A stretch of 64,000 nt of DNA from Alterluteimonas quercicellularis (GCF_021191635.1 NZ_JAIWPR010000022.1:53348-117347); one strand, 5' to 3'. Positions 56,702 to 64,000 are shown, numbered from the stretch's first letter. Program-made: numbers and translations. Notes: generated by a model from the sequence alone, not told the origin.

Positions 56702-57202
56702 TCAGGAAGAGGCGAACGCCGCGTCGCGCGCGACCTGCCGGGTGAGTTCGAGACGCTTGGCGTAGGTGCGCTGCAGCTGGCCGATCAGGAAGGCCGAGCC
56801 CGGGCTCTCGTCCAGCGCGGCGTGGATCTCCGCCGCGCTGCGGTCCAGCTCGGCGAGCGCCGGCGCCACCTCGGGCGCGGGCGCGGCCGCCGGCAGCGAC
56901 TGCAGCGCGACCCGGTACTGCTGCGCCATCGCGTCGGCCTGGACCCGGAGCTGCGAGGGCTCCGGTTCCGGCGCCGGCAGCGGCGACAACAGGCGCGGCA
57001 GCACCGCGACCCCGGCCAGCGTCGCCGCGAGCGCCATGCCCGCGCCCGCCAGCAGGCGCCGCCGGCCGCGCCAAGGCCGCGGCGCCGGCGTCGCGGCGGC
57101 GTCCAGCCCGCGCGAGACCGCCTCCCAGGCCTGCGCCGGCGGGACCATCTCCCGCGGCAGCGCGCGCAGCCGCGCGCTCAGTGCATCGTCGTGTTCGTTC
57201 AT
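56702..57202 (-). CDS. Putative anti-sigma factor, single-pass membrane protein
   Basis: The 166-residue product has a cytoplasmic N-terminus of about 48 residues (DDALSARLRALPREMVPP), one transmembrane helix (about 50-70, LLAGAGMALAATLAGVAVL) and a periplasmic helical domain. The layout and position directly after an ECF sigma gene suggest a membrane anti-sigma factor, although no zinc-binding HxxxCxxC motif is seen. Its ATG overlaps the sigma gene stop (ATGA). Confidence 0.78.
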   Translation of the reverse strand: MNEHDDALSARLRALPREMVPPAQAWEAVSRGLDAAATPAPRPWRGRRRLLAGAGMALAATLAGVAVLPRLLSPLPAPEPEPSQLRVQADAMAQQYRVALQSLPAAAPAPEVAPALAELDRSAAEIHAALDESPGSAFLIGQLQRTYAKRLELTRQVARDAAFASS

Positions 57203-57777
57203 GCGGGGTCTCCGAGCCATTCGCGCAGCAGGCCGCGGGCGCGATGCAACTGCGCCTTCGAGCTGCCGACGGCCATGCCGAGTTCCTCGGCGATCTCCTG
57301 GTGGGTCCAGCCCTCGATCTCGTACAGCACCAGCACCGCGCGCGCGCGCGGCGGCAGCGTGGCGATCGCGCGCTCCAGGTCCATGCCGGTGCCCACGCAG
57401 CGCGCCGCGCCGGGCAGCGTCTCGAGCGCATCGTCGCCGTCGTCGCGGTCGTCCCGGCCGCTGCGCCCGCGCACCTCCATCAGCGCCGCGTTGACCGCCA
57501 GGCGCTGCAGCCAGGTGCCCAGCGCGCTCTCGAAGCGGAAACCGGGCAACGCGCGCCAGGCCCGCAGGAAGGTCTCCTGCAGCACGTCCTGGGCACGGGC
57601 CTCGTGCCGCCCGCAGATGCGCCAGACCAGCGCGTACAGGCGCGGCGCGTGGCGTCGGTAGATCGACTCGTAGGCGCGCCGGTCGCCGCTCGCGGCGGCG
57701 CGCGCCAGCGCATCGTCGTCGGCGCCGTGAAGGGCGCCGGTCGGAACCGCCTGCAGCGTTGCGGAAGCATCGAACAT
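57199..57777 (-). CDS. ECF RNA polymerase sigma factor
   Basis: The 192-residue protein has sigma region 2 (residues 38-105: YESIYRRHAPRLYALVWRIC and QDVLQETFLRAWRALPGF). Region 4 lies at about residues 135-185 (LPPRARAVLVLYEIEGWTHQ, EIAEELGMAVGSSKAQLHRA). ATG 57777 was chosen; ATG codons at 57828 and 57837 would add 17-20 residues with no domain. It is the first gene of the operon sigma, anti-sigma, DUF4097. No consensus autoregulated promoter was recognised upstream. Confidence 0.9.
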   Translation of the reverse strand: MFDASATLQAVPTGALHGADDDALARAAASGDRRAYESIYRRHAPRLYALVWRICGRHEARAQDVLQETFLRAWRALPGFRFESALGTWLQRLAVNAALMEVRGRSGRDDRDDGDDALETLPGAARCVGTGMDLERAIATLPPRARAVLVLYEIEGWTHQEIAEELGMAVGSSKAQLHRARGLLREWLGDPA

Positions 57778-58078
57778 GACCGGTTGGATGCGCCCCTCCG
57801 CGGAAAGGTTTAAAGGCACGGCGGGCATGCGCTCCACATCCGGCCATCCTCGTCCGTGGGCGGGGTCCGGACAAGGCCCTTCCCCCCGAACCGTCCAGAC
57901 GTGGCCGGCCCGGCGCCCCGCCGACTGCCCGGGAACCGTCCCCGGTTCGCGAAATCTCCGAACGCGTCGGAAAGCCGCCTAAACCCTTCGCGCCTCCGGC
58001 GCATCCAACTTCCGCATGGGCGCATCCACCGCGCCCGCCGGACGCGCCACCGCGCGACGGACATGTAAGGAGGCGACG
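57778..58078. other. Divergent region upstream of the sigma operon
   Basis: These 301 bases hold no supported gene. GAACCGGGGACGGTTC, an inverted repeat with arms GAACC and GGTTC, lies near 57929-57944 and could be part of a regulatory site. Sequences resembling an ECF promoter were looked for without a convincing match. Confidence 0.4.
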
Positions 58079-58384
58079 ATGCGACCCGGACCCATCGCCG
58101 GCATGCTGGCCTGCACCCTGTGGCTTGCGCTGCAGCTCGCCGGCTGGACGCCCGCATCGCGACCGGCGGCCCTGGCCGACACGGTGGCGGCGCGCCTGCC
58201 AGCTGCGGCCTGGCCGGCGGCGCTCGCCTGCGACGCGTCCGCGCACGAACCGGCGACGCCGCGGCTTGCGGTCTCGTGCGCCTACGCCGATCGCCGGCCC
58301 GGCCGCTGCACGGTCAGCGCGACGTCGCCGCGCGAACCTCGAACCGCGCCTCCACGCTGCGCCCGTCCTCCAGCCGCAGGCTGA
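58079..58384 (+). CDS. Small secreted hypothetical protein, overlapping the PCuAC gene
   Basis: A near-perfect ribosome binding site (AAGGAGG, 6 bases before ATG) precedes a 101-codon frame. The product has a signal-peptide-like start (MRPGPIAGMLACTLWLALQL). The mature part has four Cys, and its last 24 codons overlap the convergent PCuAC gene; the end (PPRCARPPAAG) looks like noise. The gene may be real with a frameshift near the end, or be a truncated remnant. No family recognised. Confidence 0.45.
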   Translation: MRPGPIAGMLACTLWLALQLAGWTPASRPAALADTVAARLPAAAWPAALACDASAHEPATPRLAVSCAYADRRPGRCTVSATSPREPRTAPPRCARPPAAG

Positions 58385-58766
58385 CCGGCACCGCATCGCC
58401 CGGCGCCAGCGCCGCGGCCGGTCGCATCAGCATCAGGTGCAGGCCGCCTGGCTTCAGTTCCACGGAGGCGCCCGGCGCCAGCGCCAGGCGCGGCATCGCG
58501 CGCATCCGGCTCACGCCGTCGACCACGGTGGTCTCGTGCAGCTCCACGCTGCCGAAGGCCTCGCTGTGCGCGGACACCACCGCCAGCGGGCGCCCGCAGC
58601 CGTTCTCGATGCGGGCGAAGCCCGCCAGCATCGGCATCGCCATCGGCGGCTGGCGCAGCCAGGCGTCGTGGATCTCGGGCAGGCAGCCGTCGTCGGCCCG
58701 GGCCGGCGACGACGCGGCCATCGCGGCCGCCAGCAGCGCCGCGGCGAACGGAAGCACGGTCTTCAT
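58314..58766 (-). CDS. Periplasmic copper chaperone PCu(A)C
   Basis: The 150-residue product has a signal peptide (residues 1-25, ending SPARA). The PCuAC/DUF461 cupredoxin-like fold shows the Cu(I) ligands in VELHETTVVDG, RMRAM and GGLHLMLM, which follow the H-x(n)-M...H-x-M pattern. It delivers copper to cytochrome oxidase CuA or to other periplasmic sites. ATG 58766 is the start; TATCAT lies only 6 bp upstream, which suggests a leaderless or very short leader mRNA. Confidence 0.9.
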   Translation of the reverse strand: MKTVLPFAAALLAAAMAASSPARADDGCLPEIHDAWLRQPPMAMPMLAGFARIENGCGRPLAVVSAHSEAFGSVELHETTVVDGVSRMRAMPRLALAPGASVELKPGGLHLMLMRPAAALAPGDAVPVSLRLEDGRSVEARFEVRAATSR

Positions 58767-58812
58767 GCCCGTATGATACCCGCACGCCCATCCGAGCCCG
58801 CCGAGCCCCGCC

Positions 58813-59574
58813 ATGGCGCTGATCGACACCTTCGTCCACGACGGCATCCACGAACTGCGCCTGGCGCGGCCACCGGTCAACGCACTCGACCCCGCGCTCT
58901 GCCGCGCCCTGCCCGAGGCCATCGCGCGCAGCGTCTCCGCCGGCGCCGACGGTCTCGTGCTGGCCGGCGGCCCCAAGGTGTTCTCGGCCGGCCTGGACGT
59001 GCCCCACCTGCTCTCGATCCAGGACGATGCGGCCGCCCTGCGCGCGGCCTGGGAGACCTTCTTCGAGGCCGCGCGCGCGCTGGCCGCCTGCCCGGTGCCG
59101 GTCGCCGCGGCCATCGCCGGCCATGCGCCCGCCGGCGGCTGCGTGCTCGCGCTGTGCTGCGACCTGCGGATCATGGCCAGCGGTCCGTTCGCCATCGGCC
59201 TCAACGAGACCCAGGTCGGCCTGGCCCTGCCGGTCGGCATCCTGCAGCTGCTGCAGCGGACGGTGGGCCGGCGCGAGGCCGAGCGCCTGGCCGTTTCCGG
59301 CGCGATGGTCGAGGCCGAGCGGGCCCTGGCCATCGGGCTGGTCGACGAGCTGGCCGGCATCGACGAGGTAACCACGCGCGCGCTCGCCCACCTGCAGGCG
59401 CTGGCGCGCCTGCCGCGCGCGCCGATGCTGGCCACCCGCGCGCTGGCGCGCGCCGACCTCGTGGAGGCGCTGGCCCCGGCCTCGATCGATCTCGATCGCA
59501 TGCTCGAGAGCTGGCGCAGCCCCGATACCCAGGCCGCGCTGCACGCCCTGGTGGCGCGGCTCGGCAAGGGCTGA
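58813..59574 (+). CDS. Enoyl-CoA hydratase/isomerase family protein
   Basis: The 253-residue crotonase-fold protein has the oxyanion-hole segments FSAGLDVPHL and GHAPAGGCVLALCCD. The acidic catalytic position seems to be in LNETQVGLALPVG, close to the delta3,delta2-enoyl-CoA isomerase type. The start ATG 58813 is the first in frame. It is divergent from PCuAC by 46 bp and stands alone. Substrate unknown. Confidence 0.88.
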   Translation: MALIDTFVHDGIHELRLARPPVNALDPALCRALPEAIARSVSAGADGLVLAGGPKVFSAGLDVPHLLSIQDDAAALRAAWETFFEAARALAACPVPVAAAIAGHAPAGGCVLALCCDLRIMASGPFAIGLNETQVGLALPVGILQLLQRTVGRREAERLAVSGAMVEAERALAIGLVDELAGIDEVTTRALAHLQALARLPRAPMLATRALARADLVEALAPASIDLDRMLESWRSPDTQAALHALVARLGKG

Positions 59575-59592
59575 GGCCGCCGCCCCGATCCC

Positions 59593-59660
59593 GGCAGGAG
59601 CGCGCTTGCGCGCGACAACGCTTCCCCTCGCCCCGGTCGCGCGCGAGCGCGCTCCTACGG
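59593..59660. repeat. REP pair overlapping the sseA stop
   Basis: Facing copies at 59593-59615 and 59636-59660 lie between the convergent hydratase and sseA genes. The sseA TAG (59655-59657) is the CTA of the repeat's CTCCTACGG. Confidence 0.85.
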
Positions 59661-60521
59661 ACGAGGCGCTTCGTCGCCCACCGCGACCGGCCGCGACGGA
59701 TCCTCGATCCAGCCGCTCCAAGAACCCGCATAGAGGCGCGCGCCCTCCAACCCGGCATGCGCCATCGCCAGCAGGTGATGGCAGGCGTAGACGCCGGAAC
59801 CGCACATCGCGGCGACCTCCTCCGGCGAACGCCCGTCCAGCAGCGCGTCGAATTCCTCGCGCAGGGCCGCCGCCGGCTTGAAGCGGCCATCGCCGGCCAG
59901 ATTGGCCGCATGCGGCCGGTTGACCGCGCCCGGCACGTGGCCCGCGACCGGGTCGATCGGCTCGGCCTCGCCCCGGAAGCGCTCGGGCGCACGCGCGTCG
60001 ATCAGCAGCCCGCCCCCATCGAGGTGCGCCAGGACGGCGGGCGCGTCCAGCGGCGGCACCCGCCAGGACACGGCGCGCACCGGTGTCGCCACGGGCGCGG
60101 GCGTCTCCACGGACGCCGGAAGGCCCAGGCCTCGCCACGCCGCCCAGCCGCCATCGAGCACCGACGTCTCGCGATGGCCCGTCGCGCGCAGCAGATGCCA
60201 CAGCCGCGCGGCGAACCCGCCGTCGGCATCGTCGTAGGCCACCACGCGACTCGTCGCCTCCACACCCCAGTCGGCCAGCCGCCGCGCAAAGGACTCGGCG
60301 TCGGGCCAGGGATGACGGCCGCCGCCTGGCCGGTGCGGCCCGGACAGGTCCCGGTGCAGGTGCGCGTAGTGCGCGCCGGGCACGTGCCCCTGCGCATAGG
60401 CGCGCTCGCCCGCCGCAGGATCGGACAGCACGTATCGGCAGTCCACCACCACCAGCCCGGGCGTGCCGAGCCGCGCATGCAGCGCCTCGGGCGCCAGCAG
60501 CACCGGCCACGTCGCACTCAT
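59655..60521 (-). CDS. sseA: 3-Mercaptopyruvate/thiosulfate sulfurtransferase
   Basis: The 288-residue tandem-rhodanese protein transfers sulfur from 3-mercaptopyruvate or thiosulfate to acceptors. The active loop CGSGVYA (Cys near residue 240) is close to the CGSGVTA of SseA and differs from the CRKGxT of thiosulfate-type rhodaneses. The N-terminal rhodanese shows DCRYVLSDP and HVPGAHYAHLHRDLSGP. ATG 60521 overlaps the Nudix stop by four bases (ATGA). Confidence 0.9.
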   Translation of the reverse strand: MSATWPVLLAPEALHARLGTPGLVVVDCRYVLSDPAAGERAYAQGHVPGAHYAHLHRDLSGPHRPGGGRHPWPDAESFARRLADWGVEATSRVVAYDDADGGFAARLWHLLRATGHRETSVLDGGWAAWRGLGLPASVETPAPVATPVRAVSWRVPPLDAPAVLAHLDGGGLLIDARAPERFRGEAEPIDPVAGHVPGAVNRPHAANLAGDGRFKPAAALREEFDALLDGRSPEEVAAMCGSGVYACHHLLAMAHAGLEGARLYAGSWSGWIEDPSRPVAVGDEAPRP

Positions 60522-61159
60522 GCCGCAGCCTCCCGCGGCGCGGCCAGTCGTTCGCGCAGATTGAACAGGATCGAGGCCGTCGCCCCCCAGATGCGGTGTG
60601 GCGTGACCAGCGGATCGCTGCGGAACTGGAGGATCTGGCGGGACCGGCCGCCGTAGTCGATGGCGATGCGCTCCAGGCTGTCGGCCGCGAGCAGGAAGGC
60701 CAGCGGCACCTCGAACACCTCGGCCACCTCGCCCGGCTCCGGGCGCGGCACGAACTCCGGGGCGATGCGGGCGACCGCAGGCAGCACCCGGAAGCCGCTC
60801 ACCGTGACCAGCGGATCGAGATAGCCCAGCGGGCGGGCCTGCATGGGCGCGAGCCCGATCTCCTCGTCGGCCTCGCGCAACGCCGCGGCGAGCGCGTCGG
60901 AATCCTCCGGCTCCACCCGGCCGCCGGGGAAGCTCACCTGTCCCGCGTGGTGCCGCAGCGCGTCGTTGCGCAGCGTCAGCACCACCTGCAGCCCCCCGGC
61001 GCGCGGCACCAGCCCGACCAGCACCGCCGCATCCGCACGCGCGCGGGCGCCCGGCAGCAGGTCCTGGACCTCCTCGAGGTTCCAGCCCTCGCCCTGCGGC
61101 GGCCGCCGCACCGGATGCAGCGCGCTCGCGATGGCGTCCAGCATCGTCGCCTCGCTCAT
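60518..61159 (-). CDS. Nudix CoA pyrophosphatase (NudL-like)
   Basis: The 213-residue hydrolase has the Nudix box GGRVEPEDSDALAAALREAD with EEIGL. The preceding HHAGQVSFPGG is the UPF0035/CoA pyrophosphatase signature. It splits CoA or related coenzymes into 4'-phosphopantetheine and 3',5'-ADP. ATG 61159 overlaps the DUF1289 stop. A decayed copy of its first twelve codons lies at 61921-61953. Confidence 0.9.
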   Translation of the reverse strand: MSEATMLDAIASALHPVRRPPQGEGWNLEEVQDLLPGARARADAAVLVGLVPRAGGLQVVLTLRNDALRHHAGQVSFPGGRVEPEDSDALAAALREADEEIGLAPMQARPLGYLDPLVTVSGFRVLPAVARIAPEFVPRPEPGEVAEVFEVPLAFLLAADSLERIAIDYGGRSRQILQFRSDPLVTPHRIWGATASILFNLRERLAAPREAAA

Positions 61160-61350
61160 GCCCGCCGCGCCTCGCGCTCGGGCAGCACCTCGTCCATGTA
61201 GCGCGCCCGCTCCGCATCCCCCATCAGGCCCCAGCGCGCGATCTCGTCGATCGTCCGGAAGCACCCGTGGCACAGCCCGCGCTCGTCGAGCGTGCACACG
61301 CCGATGCAGGGCGTCAGGACGGGCGCGGCGGGCGGGGTCATGCCGGCCAT
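61156..61350 (-). CDS. DUF1289 family small cysteine protein
   Basis: The 64-residue product has the DUF1289 motif CIGVCTLDERGLCHGCFRTI, a four-Cys cluster that may bind iron-sulfur or zinc, followed by IDEIARWGLMGDAERARYMD. The family has no proven function. It heads a coupled operon with the Nudix and sseA genes (four-base overlaps). A frameshifted duplicate lies about 790 bp upstream. Confidence 0.88.
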   Translation of the reverse strand: MAGMTPPAAPVLTPCIGVCTLDERGLCHGCFRTIDEIARWGLMGDAERARYMDEVLPEREARRA

Positions 61351-61403
61351 TCTAGGGCGGCGGGGATGAACGACGCGACGCGCAAGCCGTGCCCCGACCC
61401 GCG

Positions 61404-61751
61404 TCAGGCTGCGGCGTCGCCCGAATCTCTCGCGTCAGGCCGCGCCCCGGTCAGGCCGATCACCAGCCCGGTCAGGCATAGCACCCACCAGACGGGCGCC
61501 GATATCAGCGCCATGAAGCTCGCGGCCGATCCCGCCTCACCAGCGAAGATCTTCAAGGCCAGCAGCATGGCCGCGAAGCCGGCGACCGACGATGCCTGCA
61601 CGCCGAGCCCGATCCAGTAGCGCCGGGGCCTGACCACCCGCTGCAGGCGCCCCCTCAACAGCAGCAGCACCGGGATCACGACCAGCGCCGGGCACAGCAT
61701 CGTCAACACGCCGATTCCCATCAGCGCGAACGAAACAGACTCCCACGACAT
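61404..61751 (-). CDS. Small membrane protein, unknown
   Basis: The 115-residue product has three hydrophobic helices (about 10-33, 47-70 and 78-102) and a polar C-terminus. No family is recognised. ATG 61751 has a good AAGGATG upstream. It lies between the DUF1289 operon and its decayed copy, so it may belong to a unit inserted with the duplication. Confidence 0.65.
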   Translation of the reverse strand: MSWESVSFALMGIGVLTMLCPALVVIPVLLLLRGRLQRVVRPRRYWIGLGVQASSVAGFAAMLLALKIFAGEAGSAASFMALISAPVWWVLCLTGLVIGLTGARPDARDSGDAAA

Positions 61752-62367
61752 CGTTCATCCTTCTTCTGCGCGATCGCATCCCAGCATGCACATTGGTGCG
61801 CGCGAACACCATGCCGGCGTCGGTCAGTACGCCATCTTGGAGCGGTTCGCGATCGAACTCGTTACCGCGGCAAGTCTCGGCCCTCGCGGTTCCAGCCTTG
61901 GCCCGGGGGTAGCCGCCCACGATGGCGTCCAGCATCGTCGCCGTCTCGCTCATACGAGTTGCGCCTCGCGCCCGGGCACCACAACGTCCAGGTACCGCGC
62001 CCGCTACGCATCTCCCATCGGCCCCAGCGCGATCTGGTCGATCTCCCTAGAACAGCGCTGGCATAGCTCGCACTCGTCGAGCATGCACACGCCGATGCAG
62101 GGCGTCAGGACGGACGCAGCAGGCGGGGCATACCGGCCATTCCCGGGCGCGGCCGAAGGGAACATCTGCCGCGAGTGAACAGCGAAGGGGGCACGACGGC
62201 AGGTCGGATGAATCGTCGGCCGCCGCTATCGCCGTCGCGCGAACACGAACGATCGGCCCCTTGTTGCCGGGACGGGCGAACGATGCGTCATACGATCGCC
62301 GGATCGCTACAGAACCACTACCAATGCTCGCAGGAACGGCGGTACTTCGTCCGCCCTCTGGCCGCCG
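61752..62367. other. Decayed region between membrane protein and VirB6-like remnants
   Basis: Apart from the duplicated segment at 61921-62140, no gene is supported here. The frame at 62175-62384 is short and unlike any family. A stretch at about 61780-61910 reads on the minus strand as LQDGVLTDAGMVFARTNVHA and similar, which may be a remnant of a lost gene. Confidence 0.4.
61921..62140 (-). pseudogene. Duplicated, frameshifted DUF1289 gene with Nudix 5' end
   Basis: This segment is a diverged copy of 61130-61350, including the end of the DUF1289 gene and the first codons of the Nudix gene (here MSETATMLDAIV; original MSEATMLDAIAS). The DUF1289 copy starts at ATG 62140 but loses one base after codon 4 and hits TGA at codon 12; the Cys motif is partly damaged. 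The Nudix part then runs into unrelated sequence. Confidence 0.85.
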
Positions 62368-62415
62368 TCAGCCACCGACTATGACGGGTTCCGTGCAATT
62401 CAAGTAGAGCACTTC
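62368..62415 (-). pseudogene. 3' remnant of a DUF4189 gene
   Basis: The last codons read CEVLYLNCTEPVIVGG and stop, clearly homologous to the end of the intact gene at 63038 (CKIFYSNCTEPVIVGG). The rest of the gene is missing; the remnant is joined directly to the tail of the VirB6-like pseudogene. Confidence 0.85.
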
Positions 62416-63001
62416 GCACACTTGGCCAGCAGCTGCCACCGCCGCTGTAGCCGCCGCCTACGCCGGAGTAACCCGGCTGCCCGGGCGCACCCGGCTGACT
62501 CGCCTGCTGCTGGCTGAACGCACTGTACGGCGTGAACGACCCGAGCGTGCCCTAGAACAGCATGGCCGCCATCGCCGGGATCGTCACGATGAGCGCAGTC
62601 AGGATCAGGCCCATCCCGCCCTGCTGCATCGCCATGTTCGTCAGCGATTCCGCGCTGTCGCCGAAACCCACCGTACTGGTCACCCAGAACGCCGCGCCTA
62701 CCGCCAGCAGCATGTCCATCGCCAGCGCGATCGTCACGCTCAGCAGCGCCATCGAGAACAATGCCCCCACTCCGAACAACAGCCACTTGTGGAACAAAGG
62801 TCTCGTCGGCTCCTAAGGCAGGAACGGGATGAACAGCGGCCCCACCACCAAGATCAGGCCGATCCGCGAATTTGTTCACCAGCGCCGGCACCGACGCCAT
62901 GATTGCCGGGTCGGCCAGCCCCTCCACGTCCGCGAACCATAGCGCGTGGCCCCTCTGCTTCTCCGCAACCGGTCCCCTGTCGTGTCCATCGCATCAATCA
63001 T
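62416..63001 (-). pseudogene. VirB6/TrbL-like type IV secretion gene, inactivated copy
   Basis: In shifting frames the minus strand reads MIDAMDTTGDRLR, HALWFADVEGLADPAIM, NKFAD, GLILVVGPLFIPFLP-stop, then FHKWLLFGVGALFSMALL and the hydrophobic segments of an inner membrane channel protein. At least two frameshifts and two in-frame stops are visible. One is TAG at 62553-62555, where the intact copy has Gln. The segment 62520-62740 is almost identical to 63793-64000, so the duplication is recent. Confidence 0.85.
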
Positions 63002-63037
63002 CGACAGCTAAAAAAACTTCAATCGGCGTGCGCCTCA

Positions 63038-63553
63038 TCACCCACCGACGATCACGGGCTCGGTGCAATTGGAATAGAAAATCTTACAGGCTCCACCGTT
63101 GTTTGCGCCAGAACATGATTGCAGGGCTTTTTCGCTCGCCTCTTCAACTGACAAACCTATTTCAAAAGAAATCATCCCGCCACTGGATGCAACCGGCTCA
63201 CCCACCGCGGCACACTGATTCTCATAATGCGCGACAGGCCTGCAATCTCCTCCTCCCTTCGAGCGGCAATGCGCTAACGCGGCGCGAGCAGCTGCTCGCC
63301 GAGAGGATTCTCCAGACGAAACACCCACATATGAAGCATTCGCATCATACGCGATCGCTCCCCAGGTCTTTCTCCATCTTGCCTCAGGGCCTCGTTCAGG
63401 AGGGGGAGCAGACCAAAGACCATTTCCGCCTCCGGGCCCGCAACTCGGGCTACCAGGCGCAACACCCTGAGGGCATGCCGTCTGCGCGATTGCACTGAAA
63501 GACGACGCAAATAACGAGGGAAGTAAGAACAGGGCGAACCATAGTTTTTTCAT
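63038..63553 (-). CDS. Secreted DUF4189 domain protein
   Basis: The 171-residue product has a signal peptide (residues 1-23, ending SAIAQ). The DUF4189 domain starts at about residue 62 (WGAIAYDANASYVGVSSGE) and has six Cys, with repeated A-x-x-A-L-x-x-C elements (RAALAHCRSKGGGDC, KALQSCSGANNGGAC), ending NCTEPVIVGG. Base composition is noticeably less GC-rich than in the core genes. It starts 16 bp after the VirB6-like gene, a pairing that, from memory, recurs in xanthomonad type IV secretion loci. Function is unproven. Confidence 0.88.
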   Translation of the reverse strand: MKKLWFALFLLPSLFASSFSAIAQTACPQGVAPGSPSCGPGGGNGLWSAPPPERGPEARWRKTWGAIAYDANASYVGVSSGESSRRAAARAALAHCRSKGGGDCRPVAHYENQCAAVGEPVASSGGMISFEIGLSVEEASEKALQSCSGANNGGACKIFYSNCTEPVIVGG

Positions 63554-63569
63554 GGAGGATTTTCTCTAA

Positions 63570-64000
63570 TCAAGAGGCTGGATTACTTCGCCCCTGCGGA
63601 ATTTGCGAATCCCCACTCCCTCCCCGATCTGGCGGCGGCATCCTCGGCGCATACACCAGCGGCTGATGCCCATAGCTAGGCGCCATGCCGCCTCCGCCAC
63701 TACCACCGCCGCCGGCACTACCACTTCCGCCCACCCCAGAATACCCCGGCTGCCCGGGCGCACCCGGCTGGCTCGCCTGCTGCTGGCTGAACGCGCTGTA
63801 CGGCGTGAACGACCCGAGCGTGCCCTGGAACAGCATGGCCGCCATCGCCGGGATCGTCACGATGAGCGCAGTCAGGATCAGGCCCATCCCGCCCTGCTGC
63901 ATCGCCATGTTCGTCAGCGATTCCGCGCTGTCGCCGAAACCCACCGTACTGGTCACCCAGAACGCCGCGCCTACCGCCAGCAGCATGTCCATCGCCAGCG
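63570..64000 (-). CDS. VirB6/TrbL-like type IV secretion protein, partial
   Basis: The frame runs from beyond the right edge to TGA at 63570-63572. Visible are the C-terminal hydrophobic segments (MDMLLAVGAAFWVTSTVGFG, MGLILTALIVTIPAMAAMLF) and a low-complexity Gln/Gly/Ser/Pro-rich cytoplasmic or periplasmic tail (AFSQQQASQPGAPGQPGYSG). The layout fits VirB6-type inner membrane proteins of type IV secretion systems. Its N-terminal part lies outside the window. An inactivated duplicate lies at 62416-63001. Confidence 0.8.
   Translation of the reverse strand, partial: LAMDMLLAVGAAFWVTSTVGFGDSAESLTNMAMQQGGMGLILTALIVTIPAMAAMLFQGTLGSFTPYSAFSQQQASQPGAPGQPGYSGVGGSGSAGGGGSGGGGMAPSYGHQPLVYAPRMPPPDRGGSGDSQIPQGRSNPAS

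Noticed and set aside
57838..58078. ECF-type promoter (GAAC / GTCT boxes) upstream of the sigma gene
   Set aside because: GAACC and CGTCTG are present but about 45 bp apart, too far for a promoter.
62175..62384. 69-codon plus-strand frame
   Set aside because: No ribosome binding site or family; it overlaps the antisense remnant of DUF4189.
63274..63510. 78-codon minus-strand frame inside the DUF4189 gene
   Set aside because: It is an out-of-frame shadow of a gene with a clear signal peptide and domain.

Overview
The window is one stretch of very GC-rich (about 70% by eye), densely coded chromosome from a gammaproteobacterium of the Xanthomonadaceae/Lysobacteraceae group (Lysobacter, Luteimonas, Xanthomonas and relatives). 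Supporting signs are the gene order csrA-alaS-recX-recA-lexA-pncC, a LexA operator of the xanthomonad type (TTAGTAGTAATACTACTAA), family-typical extragenic palindromes, frequent GTG starts and starts without a Shine-Dalgarno sequence. Most of the window is core genome. No phage, insertion sequence or CRISPR array was found.

Layout. 1-9.8 kb: an EcsC-like gene, tRNA-Arg, tRNA-Ser, csrA, alaS, the SOS genes recX-recA-lexA, ubiB and pncC. 9.9-15.8 kb: accessory genes, comprising a large TonB-dependent receptor and a compact minus-strand cluster made of a Crp-family regulator, a 288-residue protein with a single cysteine, an unknown 222-residue protein, a secreted protein carrying an RNase-toxin-like domain and a 57-residue partner missed by length cut-offs. 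16.2-25.9 kb: mutS, katG with an OxyR-like site and a leader ORF, hslR, and a PepSY/response-regulator/sensor-kinase operon with a second PepSY gene divergent to it. 26-34 kb: ffh, four extra genes, then rpsP-rimM-trmD-rplS. 34-39 kb: a CcsA-like membrane protein, a PLP enzyme, radA and a 2OG-Fe(II) oxygenase.

39.3-40.2 kb holds three tandem genes for tiny secreted cysteine proteins beside tRNA-Thr. 40.7-48.2 kb is the murJ-ribF-ileS-lspA-ispH block. 48.3-55.6 kb carries rpsT, a putative zincin, obgE-rpmA-rplU, uvrA and a thioesterase. 55.8-61.8 kb carries an ECF sigma/anti-sigma/DUF4097 operon, a PCuAC copper chaperone, an enoyl-CoA hydratase, and a DUF1289-Nudix-sseA operon. 61.9-64 kb is decaying, partly duplicated DNA: a frameshifted DUF1289/Nudix copy, a VirB6-like pseudogene, an intact DUF4189 gene and the 3' end of an intact VirB6-like gene, which looks like the edge of a type IV secretion locus running off the right end.

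The strongest candidates for undescribed biology are the 12.8-15.8 kb cluster and the cysteine microprotein family at 39.3-40.2 kb. A REP/BIME-like palindrome family recurs in about eight intergenic gaps and supplies the stop codons of radA and sseA. All family assignments come from reading motifs; no database search was run.
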